Assembly (NCBI GenBank): GCA_964579415.1
Contig: CAZOGW010000005.1
Location: forward strand, 7,381 to 71,380
Direction: 5' to 3'
DNA from: CAZOGW01 sp964579415
GTDB taxonomy: Bacteria; Actinomycetota; Acidimicrobiia; Spongiisociales; UBA5794
DNA length: 64,000 nt
Part shown: positions 8,592 to 16,189 of the stretch, one piece after another
Numbering within the stretch: position 1 is the first letter of the stretch
Layout of the letters: each line of letters begins with the position of its first letter
Position numbers and translations under genes: made by a program
The notes under the pieces: model-generated
Seen by the model: only the letters and a program-made list of their open reading frames with translations
Told to the model about the DNA's origin: nothing
Database searches by the model: none

Positions 8592-9185
8592 ATGAGTCAC
8601 GCCCAGGAGGGCAACCCGTTGCCGGATCTGGTTTCTCGCTACTGGTGGGTGTTGCTGGTCAGGGGGCTGTTCGTCATCGCCTTCGGAATCCTCACGCTGG
8701 TCTGGCCCGGCATCACGGTGTGGGCACTGGTCCTGGTGTTCGCCTTCTACGCCCTCTCCGACGGTGTCCTCGACATAGCCATGGGCATCGGGGGACAAGG
8801 CCCCATGGACGAGCGGCTCAGCGGGGGGCGCCGGGTGTGGGTGATCATCCTTGGCCTGATCGGCATCGCCGCCGGGCTCGTCGCCATCTTCTGGCCGTCC
8901 ATCACCGCCGTCGCCCTGCTGTGGGTCATCGCCTTCTGGGCCATCGGCGCCGGGATAGCCCAACTCATCACCGCCTGGCAGCTCCGCTCCGAGCTCCGCA
9001 ACGAATGGCTGTGGGTGCTGGCGGGCCTGCTGATGATCGCCCTCGGCGTGATCCTGATGCTGCGGCCCGGGGAGGGTGCGCTGCTGTTGCTCACCTGGAT
9101 CGGCGTCCTCGCCATTGCCTGGGGCGTCGCACTGGCCATCCTCTCCTTCCGGCTCAGATCGCAGGCCCGGCCTGTCCCCGCGTAG
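8592..9185 (+). CDS. HdeD/DUF308-family membrane protein
   Basis: The 197-residue product has six hydrophobic helices arranged as three similar pairs (for example LLVRGLFVIAFGILTLVWPG, IILGLIGIAAGLVAIFWPS and LAGLLMIALGVILMLRPGEG). This is the HdeD/DUF308 pattern with the repeated WP or RPG helix ends. Family members are inner-membrane proteins linked in enterobacteria to acid resistance; the role here is unknown. ATG 8592 lies eight bases after a TAGTCT-like -10, so it may be leaderless; a TTG at 8619 with AGGAGG eight bases upstream is an alternative start. Confidence 0.85.
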   Translation: MSHAQEGNPLPDLVSRYWWVLLVRGLFVIAFGILTLVWPGITVWALVLVFAFYALSDGVLDIAMGIGGQGPMDERLSGGRRVWVIILGLIGIAAGLVAIFWPSITAVALLWVIAFWAIGAGIAQLITAWQLRSELRNEWLWVLAGLLMIALGVILMLRPGEGALLLLTWIGVLAIAWGVALAILSFRLRSQARPVPA

Positions 9186-9226
9186 TCGGCAGGCCCGAAC
9201 CGTTCCCCACTGCCACCGGGGATTCG

Positions 9227-9247
9227 TACTGGCTACTGGATACTGTC
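9227..9247. repeat. Heptamer repeat locus, three units
   Basis: Three head-to-tail heptamers, TACTGGC, TACTGGA and TACTGTC, lie between hdeD and the sigma factor gene. They are the same kind of 7-base unit found at other intergenic sites in this window. Confidence 0.85.
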
Positions 9248-9317
9248 TCCGCCCTGCAACCTATCCATCCTCCCCGGCGTCCCCTCTCGCGACATGACAC
9301 AGACGGCAGGGAGACCC

Positions 9318-9773
9318 ATGGCGAGCCTCGACCGGAGAGGGCTGGAAACCCTCTACCGCACCGAGCTGGCGTACATGGTGCGGCTGGCACATGTCATCAC
9401 CGGCTCCAACGCCGTCGCCGAGGAACTGGTGCATGACGCCTTCATCGAGCTGCACAAGCGCTGGAACGGCATCCGCGACCCGCGTGCCTACCTGAAGCGC
9501 AGCGTGGTCAACAAGTCCCGCTCACACCTGCGCCGCCGCGACGTGGAGCGGCGCCACGCCCCCAGCCCGCAGCCGCCGGTACTGCCGCCCGAGATGGACG
9601 ACACCTGGCACCGTCTCGCCGCCCTCTCACCGAAGCGTCGCACCGCGGTGGTGCTGCGCTACTACGCCGACCTTCCCATCGACGAGATCGCCACGTTGAT
9701 GAGCGTCCGCCCCGGCACCGTGAAATCCCTGCTTCACCGGGGCTTGAAGGATCTGAAGGAGCAGCTCACATGA
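9318..9773 (+). CDS. ECF-type RNA polymerase sigma factor
   Basis: The protein is 151 residues from ATG 9318 (GGGAG seven bases upstream; an in-frame ATG at 9294 would add eight residues). Sigma region 2 is visible (LYRTELAYMVRLAHVITGSNAVAEELVHDAFIELHKRW, given here as its span of about residues 12-49), and region 4 is LAALSPKRRTAVVLRYY then IDEIATLMSVRPGTVKSLLHRG. It directs RNA polymerase to a small regulon. Its stop overlaps the start of the membrane-anchored partner gene by four bases (ATGA), the usual sigma/anti-sigma arrangement. Confidence 0.93.
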   Translation: MASLDRRGLETLYRTELAYMVRLAHVITGSNAVAEELVHDAFIELHKRWNGIRDPRAYLKRSVVNKSRSHLRRRDVERRHAPSPQPPVLPPEMDDTWHRLAALSPKRRTAVVLRYYADLPIDEIATLMSVRPGTVKSLLHRGLKDLKEQLT

Positions 9774-10903
9774 ACGACGACACCCTGGAGAGGAGCCTCC
9801 GCGAGACGCTCACCGCCGTGGCCGTCACCACCGAGGTGAAGGATCGCTGGAACGAGATCGCCGCAGCCCCGGTGCCGGCTCGCCGCGAGCGCCGGCCTCT
9901 GCTCATCGCCACCGCTGCGTTCGCCGTGGTCCTGGTGACGGTCGGGTCGTTCGCCCTCGTCTCCACTCTCATCGGCGGGGACCGGGACTTCGCCTCACCT
10001 CCTCTCGATCCCGCCGAGACCACCAGCGTGTCGAAGCTCCGCTACCCCGTGCCGGGGTATATCCCCGCCGGAGCCGACGAGGTGTGGGCGCAGATCCCGG
10101 TGCGCGATCCCGCATCGCCGTCAGTGGTGACCGCTGTGCTGGGCCGGCGCACATCGCTCGACGGCGGGGGGTTCGGCGCGGACATCGAAGAGATAACCGC
10201 CGTCCACGTCCGTCGCAGCGTCCCCGAGGACGCCACCGCGGAGGGCGAGATCGTCGCGGTGGGGGACAGGGAGGTGCGGCTCACCGAAGGTGCCCTCACC
10301 GGATCGGTGGGCGTGATGTGGACCGACGGCGACGTCACCGCCATCGTCGGGGTGTCCGACGGCGATGTCGACCGCGCTCTCGATACCGTCGCCGGCGTGT
10401 CGTGGAGCGGAGACGATCCCACCGTTCCCGGGGCGGTAGTCGTCGACCCGCCGGAAGGACTCGAACTGATCGCCGAGCCGATCGTGACCAGCGACGTGCC
10501 CGGTCCCATGGTGACCATGCAGTGGGACGACGCCATCCCGCCGGCAACGGTGCCGGGCGCCCCGCCCCCGATGGTCGACGTGCTGCAGATCGACGTCTGG
10601 GTGTCGGAGGACAGCCCCGAAATCCTGCTGGCGCCACATCCCGTCGCCCAGTCCTTCGAGCTGCGCGGCCGCCCCGCCTACCTCGTGTGGAGCCGCGACT
10701 ACTCCTCAGTCATCTGGGAGGAAGCTCCCGGTTTCACCGTCACCGTCTCCGGCTGGCTCACCGATACCACCGAACTGATCCGCATCGCCGAGAACGTCGA
10801 GTTCACCGACGAGGAGACGTGGTACGCCATGTTCGACCTCGACGGTGAGCCCGGCGTCCCCCCGACGATGAGCGAGACGACGTCGATGAATGTCGGCGGC
10901 TGA
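9770..10903 (+). CDS. Membrane-anchored protein, probable anti-sigma factor
   Basis: The product is 377 residues: a short cytoplasmic N-terminus (about 43 residues) ending in RRERR, one transmembrane helix (LLIATAAFAVVLVTVGSFAL, about residues 44-63) and a large exported domain of about 310 residues without a recognised fold. Translational coupling to the ECF sigma gene suggests it is the cognate anti-sigma factor that holds the sigma at the membrane. The HRV or HCC zinc motif of classic ZAS anti-sigmas is not visible, so the role is an inference. Confidence 0.7.
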   Translation: MNDDTLERSLRETLTAVAVTTEVKDRWNEIAAAPVPARRERRPLLIATAAFAVVLVTVGSFALVSTLIGGDRDFASPPLDPAETTSVSKLRYPVPGYIPAGADEVWAQIPVRDPASPSVVTAVLGRRTSLDGGGFGADIEEITAVHVRRSVPEDATAEGEIVAVGDREVRLTEGALTGSVGVMWTDGDVTAIVGVSDGDVDRALDTVAGVSWSGDDPTVPGAVVVDPPEGLELIAEPIVTSDVPGPMVTMQWDDAIPPATVPGAPPPMVDVLQIDVWVSEDSPEILLAPHPVAQSFELRGRPAYLVWSRDYSSVIWEEAPGFTVTVSGWLTDTTELIRIAENVEFTDEETWYAMFDLDGEPGVPPTMSETTSMNVGG

Positions 10904-10919
10904 CCGGAGACGAATAGCT

Positions 10920-11260
10920 CGATTTCGTCCTCCCCCGCCGCTTCGGCGGCGGGGGAGGTGGATGATCGACTGGCCTGGCGATTTCATCCTCCCCCGCCCG
11001 AAGGGGGAGGTGGCAGCCCGGCAGCTTTGGGCCGGCTGTCGGAGGGGGTCTTCGTCCGAGGTCCGTGTTGAGCTTGCCCCGAGTCGGTGCAGGGTACGCG
11101 ATGAAGACCCCCCTCCCCCCTGCCTCCGCAAAGCCTCCGTCAGGGGTACTCCCCCCGCAAAGCCGGGGGGAGATGAAGAAGGCGCACTCGACCCGCCCTT
11201 CGCAAAGCCCCGGGCGGGCCACTCCCCCCCGGCAGAGCCGGGGGAGACGGAGTCCGCTCC
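10920..11260. repeat. Cluster of GC-rich palindromes
   Basis: At least five inverted repeats are packed here: around 10932-10961 (CCTCCCCCGCCGC then a TTCG loop and the complement), 10990-11013 (CCTCCCCC/GGGGGAGG), 11151-11171 (CTCCCCCCG/CGGGGGGAG around CAAAGC), 11197-11218 (CCCGCCC/GGGCGGG) and 11222-11246 (CTCCCCCCGG/CCGGGGGAG). The recurring motif CTCCCCC...GGGGGAG with short AAAGC or GAAG loops resembles REP-type elements. The region has no believable gene, and the sigma/anti-sigma operon ends into it. Confidence 0.65.
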
Positions 11261-11268
11261 ACTTCCTC

Positions 11269-11571
11269 TCAGGTCTTGATGATCACTTCGAACTCGAGAA
11301 GCTCGGAGCCGGTGCCGACCGGGCCCTGGGTGTGGTGCTGGGCGTGGCCCTGGCCGAAGGCGTCACTCTGGCGCCATGCCTGGAAAGCCTCGTCGGAGGC
11401 CCAGCGGGTGTAGACGTAGTACGTGTTGCGCCCATCGGTGGGGCGGAGCAGCTCGAACCCCTCGAACCCGTCGACGCCGTCGATGGCGCCGGCCCTATGG
11501 GCGAACCGCTCCTCCAGCACCTCGCCCATGCCCTCGGGCACCTCGATGGCGTTGATCCTGACCACACTCAT
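11269..11571 (-). CDS. MhuD-like haem-degrading monooxygenase (ABM fold)
   Basis: This is a 100-residue ABM-domain protein starting at ATG 11571 with AAGGAG upstream. The pattern VVRINAIEVPEG, FAHRAGAID, GFEGFELLRP, SDEAFQAW and LLEFEV follows mycobacterial MhuD closely. The active-site Asn (RINAI), Trp (FQAW) and a His in the GHAQHH segment are present. MhuD-type enzymes open haem to release iron in the cytoplasm. No iron transporter lies next to it. An upstream in-frame start five codons earlier lacks a better ribosome binding site. Confidence 0.85.
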   Translation of the reverse strand: MSVVRINAIEVPEGMGEVLEERFAHRAGAIDGVDGFEGFELLRPTDGRNTYYVYTRWASDEAFQAWRQSDAFGQGHAQHHTQGPVGTGSELLEFEVIIKT

Positions 11572-11723
11572 AACAAGCTCCTTCACGACCGTGGTCCGAC
11601 ACTAACCGGAGGTGTGCACAGCCCGGCCATTCACCGTCGAGATTGTTCGGTGACATTTGAAATGCCGTCTCGCGAACAAATTTGCCGAAACCGGTTGCAC
11701 CATCCGCTGTCCCGCACCTAAGG

Positions 11724-11752
11724 TTGTAAACGTTATCGAAATCGTTATCGAA
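11724..11752. promoter_or_regulatory. Candidate LacI-family operator
   Basis: The segment has TAAACGTTATCGA followed by a second CGTTATCGA 10 bases on. The AACGTT core is a typical LacI-family half-site palindrome. It lies about 50 bases upstream of the lacI-type gene that heads the sugar operon, so it could mediate autorepression and control of the whole operon. Confidence 0.5.
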
Positions 11753-11798
11753 CTCGCCGCAACGATGACGAGACGGTTCTGATGACGGGAGCAGTCGG

Positions 11799-12806
11799 TT
11801 GGTCAACGGTCGTATCACCATCGGCGATGTCGCCGCCGAGGCGGGAGTCTCGATAGCGACGGTGTCGCGTGTGGTCAACGGACGCTACGGCGTCGCCGAG
11901 GGAACCACGGCAAGGGTCCAGGCCGTCATCGACCAACTCGGCTACGAGTCGAGCCTGGTCGCCCGCAGCCTTCGCAGCCGCCGCACCAACGTCGTTGGCA
12001 TCGTCGTCTCCGACATCGAGCCCTTCAGCGCCGAGCTCCTCAAGGGTGCCGCACTGGCGCTGCACGAGACGGGATACGAGCTCATCGTGTACTCCGGTGG
12101 CGGCCACGTCGGCGACGATGTGGGTTGGGAGCGGCGCTACCTGTCCCGGGTGAGCGGCACCCTCACCGACGGCAACATCCTCGTCACACCGACGGTCGTC
12201 GACGTCCCCGCCGGGCATCCCGTCGTCGCCGTAGACCCGCACGCCGGGGCCTCCGGCCTACCCACCGTTGACTCGCACAACCTGCAGGGCGCGGTGACCG
12301 CCACCCGCCACCTCGTCGAGTTGGGTCATCGCCGCATCGGGTTCCTTGCCGGCCGTCCCGACCTGGAGTCGGCGCGGCTCCGCGAGCAGGGCTACCGGCG
12401 TGCCCTCGACGAGGCCGGCATCGACTTCGACCCCGACCTGGTACTCGTCGGCGGCTACCGGCCCGAGACGGCGGAGGAGCCGGCGCACCGCCTCCTCGAC
12501 CGGCCCGACCGGCCCAGCGCGGTCTTCGCCGCCAACGACCTCTCCGCCATCCAGACGATGGAGGTGGCACGTCGCCTCGGCCTGTCGGTTCCCGAGGACC
12601 TTTCCCTCGTCGGGTTCGACAACATTCCCGAGTCGGCCCTCACCGACCCTCCCCTCACCACGATCGACCAGTCGATCCAGCAGATGGGCTTCGAGGCTGT
12701 GCGACTCCTCATCGAGCTCATCGCAGATCCCGCACGCGAGCCCGTGCATCTGACCCTGCCCACCGAGTTGGTGGTCCGGCAGTCGAGCCGGCCACCCCGC
12801 GACTGA
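11799..12806 (+). CDS. LacI-family transcriptional regulator
   Basis: The product is 335 residues from TTG 11799. The N-terminal lambda-like HTH and hinge are clear (TIGDVAAEAGVSIATVSRVVNG, ARSLRSRRTNVVG), followed by a periplasmic-binding-protein-like effector domain with DIEPFSAELLKGA, SALTDPPLTTIDQ and a C-terminal LVVRQSS. It is 21 bases upstream of the sugar-binding lipoprotein gene and in the same orientation, so it probably regulates this uptake operon in response to an oligosaccharide or its breakdown product. The candidate operator is immediately upstream. No ATG or GTG in this frame fits the family N-terminus better than the TTG. Confidence 0.92.
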   Translation: MVNGRITIGDVAAEAGVSIATVSRVVNGRYGVAEGTTARVQAVIDQLGYESSLVARSLRSRRTNVVGIVVSDIEPFSAELLKGAALALHETGYELIVYSGGGHVGDDVGWERRYLSRVSGTLTDGNILVTPTVVDVPAGHPVVAVDPHAGASGLPTVDSHNLQGAVTATRHLVELGHRRIGFLAGRPDLESARLREQGYRRALDEAGIDFDPDLVLVGGYRPETAEEPAHRLLDRPDRPSAVFAANDLSAIQTMEVARRLGLSVPEDLSLVGFDNIPESALTDPPLTTIDQSIQQMGFEAVRLLIELIADPAREPVHLTLPTELVVRQSSRPPRD

Positions 12807-12854
12807 GAACAGACGGAAGGAAACGCCATGTACTTGTCAGGAAGGAGCGAGCAC

Positions 12855-14228
12855 ATGAACCGACGAATGAGGCGCCTGGCGGCACTGCTGGCGGTGCTGG
12901 CACTGGTCCTCGCCGCCTGCGGCGGGGGCGATTCCGGGGGGACCGAAGCCCCGGACGAGACCCCGACGGAACCGCCCGGCACCGAGGCGCCCGGCGGCGA
13001 CACCACCCAGGCACCGGCGACGGATGCCCCGGAGACGACGGAGGCCGGCCCTGAGCCGGTGACCATCGAGTGGTGGCACCTTCAGCACCAGGACCCGATG
13101 CTGTCGGTGTGGCAGGAGATCGCCGACGCCTACGTGGCGGAGAACCCGCATGTAACCATCGACATCAACTTCCAGGAGAACGAAGCGCTGAAGACGGCGC
13201 TGGAGCTGCGCCTGCAGGCCGACGATCCGCCCGACATCTTCCAGTCCTGGGGTGGAGGCGGACTCGCCGCACAGGCGGAGGCCGGGCTGGTACAGGACAT
13301 CACCGCGGCGTCGGCGGGCTTCACCGACCAGCTCGGTGAGGGGGCGCTCAAGCTCTTCCAGGTCGACGGTGCCCAGTACGCCATCCCGTACAACATGGGC
13401 ATGGTCGGCTTCTGGTACAACACCGACCTGTTCGCTCAGGCCGGCATCGAGGAGCCGCCCACCACATGGGAGGACTTCCTCACCACGGTGCAGCTCCTGC
13501 AGGACGCCGGAATCACGCCCATCGCCGTCGGCGCCGGCGACAAGTGGCCCGCCCACTTCTACTACTCGTACCTGCTGTTGCGCCTCGGCGGCCAGGCCAA
13601 GTTCGAGGAGGCGGCGGCCACCGGCAACTTCAACTTCCCCGAGTACATCGAGGCGGGCAACCAGCTCAAGGAGCTGATCGACCTCGAGCCGTTCCAGGAG
13701 GGTTTCCTCGCCGCCACCTGGCCCAATGAGGGCGCCACCATCGGCAACGGCCAGGCCGCCATGGACCTGATGGGACAGTGGGCACCGGGCGCCTTCGAGA
13801 ACGAGTCCGCCAGCGGAGAGGGCATCACCGACACGCTGGGCTGGTTCACTTTCCCGGCGGTGACCGGCGGAGCCGGGGATGCCAACGACGCGCTCGGCGG
13901 CGGTGACGGCTTCGCCGTCGGCCGCGACGCGCCCCCGGAGGCGGTCGACTTCCTCGGCTATCTCACCAACGTCGACAACGCCATCAAGGCGGCGGAGACG
14001 GGCAGCATCCTGCCGGTGACCAAGGGCGCCGAGGGGGGAGTCACCGATCCGCACCAGCTCGCCGTCGTCGAGGGCATGGGCCGAGCCAACTATGTCCAGC
14101 TCTACCTCGACCAGTACTTCTCCCCGGAGTTGGGGGGCGTCATCAACGACAACGTCCAGTTCTTCTTCGCGGGTGAGATCACCTCGGAGGAACTGGCCCA
14201 GGCCATCACCGACGGGGCAGGCGGCTGA
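12855..14228 (+). CDS. Sugar ABC transporter substrate-binding lipoprotein
   Basis: The 457-residue protein starts at ATG 12855 with GGAAGGAG upstream; an in-frame ATG at 12828, also with a good ribosome binding site, would add nine residues. It has a basic signal peptide and the lipobox LAAC near residue 22, then an acidic Pro/Thr linker of about 45 residues, and a family-1 solute-binding domain (IEWWHLQHQDP, DIFQSWGGGGLAAQ, YAIPYNMGMVGFWYNTDLF, TTWEDFLTTVQLL, GDGFAVGRDAP). Such proteins capture oligosaccharides outside the membrane for the MalFG-like permeases encoded next. Which sugar is bound is unknown; the GH3 enzyme suggests a beta-linked glucoside or xyloside. Confidence 0.93.
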   Translation: MNRRMRRLAALLAVLALVLAACGGGDSGGTEAPDETPTEPPGTEAPGGDTTQAPATDAPETTEAGPEPVTIEWWHLQHQDPMLSVWQEIADAYVAENPHVTIDINFQENEALKTALELRLQADDPPDIFQSWGGGGLAAQAEAGLVQDITAASAGFTDQLGEGALKLFQVDGAQYAIPYNMGMVGFWYNTDLFAQAGIEEPPTTWEDFLTTVQLLQDAGITPIAVGAGDKWPAHFYYSYLLLRLGGQAKFEEAAATGNFNFPEYIEAGNQLKELIDLEPFQEGFLAATWPNEGATIGNGQAAMDLMGQWAPGAFENESASGEGITDTLGWFTFPAVTGGAGDANDALGGGDGFAVGRDAPPEAVDFLGYLTNVDNAIKAAETGSILPVTKGAEGGVTDPHQLAVVEGMGRANYVQLYLDQYFSPELGGVINDNVQFFFAGEITSEELAQAITDGAGG

Positions 14229-14252
14229 GCAGGCTGCCCGCGAGAACGAGGG

Positions 14253-14283
14253 GGGGCGGGACGTTGCGGCGACGTCCCGCCCC
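14253..14283 (+). terminator. Hairpin between binding-protein and permease genes
   Basis: GGGGCGGGACGT (14253-14264) pairs perfectly with ACGTCCCGCCCC (14272-14283). It lies 24 bases after the binding-protein gene stop and inside the operon. Such hairpins often stabilise the upstream mRNA or cause partial termination so that binding protein exceeds permease. Confidence 0.6.
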
Positions 14284-14344
14284 GCTCTCTACTTCGCCGG
14301 CGGGACACGATCGCGGTGCTGTTGACCGTGGTGGCAGCGGCCGG

Positions 14345-14379
14345 TATCCAGTAGCCAGTATCCAGTAGCCAGTACTCCC
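14345..14379. repeat. Heptamer repeat locus inside the sugar operon, five units
   Basis: The units in order are TATCCAG, TAGCCAG, TATCCAG, TAGCCAG and a degenerate TACTCCC. This is the complement of the TACTGGM version. It ends 14 bases before the GTG of the first permease gene, so it would be transcribed as part of the operon leader for the permeases. Confidence 0.9.
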
Positions 14380-14393
14380 GAGAGGTCGTACAC

Positions 14394-15329
14394 GTGACGA
14401 GCACCCAGGCCCGGGTTGGCGCGAAGCGCCAGGTGAGCGTGACACGCCGCCGCTGGCCGGTGGTGCTGGCGTTCCTGGCGCCGGCGCTGGTGCTCTACAT
14501 CGTCTTCGTCCTCATCCCGGTGGCGCAAGGCATCCGCTTCAGCGGCTACGCGTGGAACGGCCTGGGGCCGCTCACCGACTGGGTGGGCCTCGACAACTTC
14601 CGTCGCGCCTTCGCCGACTCGACGTTCCGCTCCGCCCTGTGGCACAACATCGTCATCATCGTCCTGTCGCTGGCCCTGCAGCTCCCCTTCGCCTTCGGCC
14701 TGGCGGTGCTCCTCAACCAACGTCTCAGGGGCCGGGCGCTGTTGCGCACCTTCTTCTTCGCCCCGTATGTGCTGGCGGAGGTGATCACCGCGGTGGTGTG
14801 GAAGCAGATGCTCCAGCCGGGGAGCCTCGTCGATGCTGTGTTCGACGGGCTCGGCCTGGACAGCTTCCGGCAGCTCTGGTTGGCCGACCCTGACTTCGTT
14901 CTCTACACCGTGTTCTTCGTGGTCACCTGGAAATACTTCGGGTTCCACATGATCCTCATGCTCGCCGGCCTGCAGCAGATACCCGCCGAGCTCACCGACG
15001 CTGCAGCCATCGACGGCGCCGGGTGGTGGCAGTCGCTGCGCCATGTCACCATCCCCCTGCTGCGCCCCGCCCTCACAGTGTCGGTGTTCTTGTCGGTCAT
15101 CGGCTCGCTGCAGCTCTTCGACCTGGTCTGGGTGATGACCAAAGGTGGCCCCATCGACGCGTCGGAGACCATGGCCACCTACATGATCGACGCCGCCTTC
15201 CGTAGCAAGCTGTTCGGGTACGCCAACGCCATCTCCGTGATCATCTTCGTCCTGTCGCTACCGGTGGCCATCGTCTACCAGCGCTTCGTGGTCCGTGGCG
15301 GGCTCGAGCAGGAGAGGGCACTGACGTGA
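14394..15329 (+). CDS. Carbohydrate ABC transporter permease (MalF-like)
   Basis: The 311-residue membrane protein has about six helices and the ABC-permease EAA loop (LTDAAAIDGAGWWQSLRHVTIPLLRP). The N-terminal segment is basic (GAKRQVSVTRRRW) followed by VVLAFLAPALVLYIVFVLIPV. Start GTG 14394 has GAGAGG upstream. It pairs with the MalG-like protein encoded downstream, whose gene start overlaps its stop by four bases, to form the translocation pore. No ATPase gene is present in this operon, so a shared MsmK/UgpC-type ATPase elsewhere must energise it. Confidence 0.93.
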   Translation: MTSTQARVGAKRQVSVTRRRWPVVLAFLAPALVLYIVFVLIPVAQGIRFSGYAWNGLGPLTDWVGLDNFRRAFADSTFRSALWHNIVIIVLSLALQLPFAFGLAVLLNQRLRGRALLRTFFFAPYVLAEVITAVVWKQMLQPGSLVDAVFDGLGLDSFRQLWLADPDFVLYTVFFVVTWKYFGFHMILMLAGLQQIPAELTDAAAIDGAGWWQSLRHVTIPLLRPALTVSVFLSVIGSLQLFDLVWVMTKGGPIDASETMATYMIDAAFRSKLFGYANAISVIIFVLSLPVAIVYQRFVVRGGLEQERALT

Positions 15330-16189
15330 CCGCCACTGCCAGTGCCCGTACCGGGCGCTTCTACCGCAACCGGCGCCTCCTCGCCCACGGCGCCCTCTAC
15401 GCCGTTGCCCTGGCCGTGCTGGCGGTGATCATCGTCCCCATCCTGTTCGCTGTCATCGGCGGGTTCCGCACGACCGGTCAGATCGCCTTCGAGCCCGCCG
15501 CTCTCCCCGACCCGTGGATCTTCTCCAACTACGGCAGGGTCCTCACCATGGGCGCCTTCTGGCGCCAGATGCTCAACAGCCTGGTCATCGCCGGCATCAC
15601 CACCGTCGTGCTGCTGCCGGCTGCGTCGATGGCGGCTTTCGTCATCTCCCGGTTCCGGTTCCGGGGCAGGGAGGGCATCTACTGGTTGTTCACCGTCGGC
15701 CTGCTCTTCCCGCTGGCGGTGGCGATCCTGCCGCTGTACATCGTCATCCGCCAGATGGGCCTGCTCAGCTCGCCCCTCGGCGTAGCCCTCCCCCAGGCCG
15801 CCTTCGCCTTGCCGCTGTCGATCGTGGTGCTGCGCCCCTTCTTCCGCAGCATCCCCCGCGAGCTGGAGGAGGCGGCAGCCATCGACGGCTGCGGTCCCTT
15901 CCGCTTCTACTGGTCGATCCTCCTGCCGCTGTCCAGGCCCGTGCTGAGCACCATCGCCGTGCTCACCATCGTGGGGAGTTGGAACGCCTTCCTGCTGCCT
16001 CTTGTCGTGCTCGTCGAGCCGACGTGGTGGACGCTGCCGCTGGGGGTGACCACCTTCTCCGACCGCTACACCAGCGACATCGCCGGGATACTGGCCTTCA
16101 CCACACTGTCTATGGTTCCGGCGCTGGTTCTCTATCTCATCGCCGAGAGGCAGATCGTGGCCGGGCTGTCGGGAGGGGTCAAGGGATGA
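15326..16189 (+). CDS. Carbohydrate ABC transporter permease (MalG-like)
   Basis: The 287-residue protein has six predicted helices, the MalG-type N-terminus (HGALYAVALAVLAVIIVPILF), a periplasmic QIAFEPAALPDPW segment and the EAA loop (LEEAAAIDGCGPFRFYWSILLP). It starts at a GTG that overlaps the upstream permease stop, and its own stop overlaps the GH3 start, so the three genes are translationally coupled. It is the second half of the sugar pore. Confidence 0.93.
   Translation: MTATASARTGRFYRNRRLLAHGALYAVALAVLAVIIVPILFAVIGGFRTTGQIAFEPAALPDPWIFSNYGRVLTMGAFWRQMLNSLVIAGITTVVLLPAASMAAFVISRFRFRGREGIYWLFTVGLLFPLAVAILPLYIVIRQMGLLSSPLGVALPQAAFALPLSIVVLRPFFRSIPRELEEAAAIDGCGPFRFYWSILLPLSRPVLSTIAVLTIVGSWNAFLLPLVVLVEPTWWTLPLGVTTFSDRYTSDIAGILAFTTLSMVPALVLYLIAERQIVAGLSGGVKG

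Noticed and set aside
10890..11721. Open frames through the palindrome cluster
   Set aside because: They consist of translated palindromes (Pro/Arg/Gly runs) and run antisense into the MhuD-like gene.
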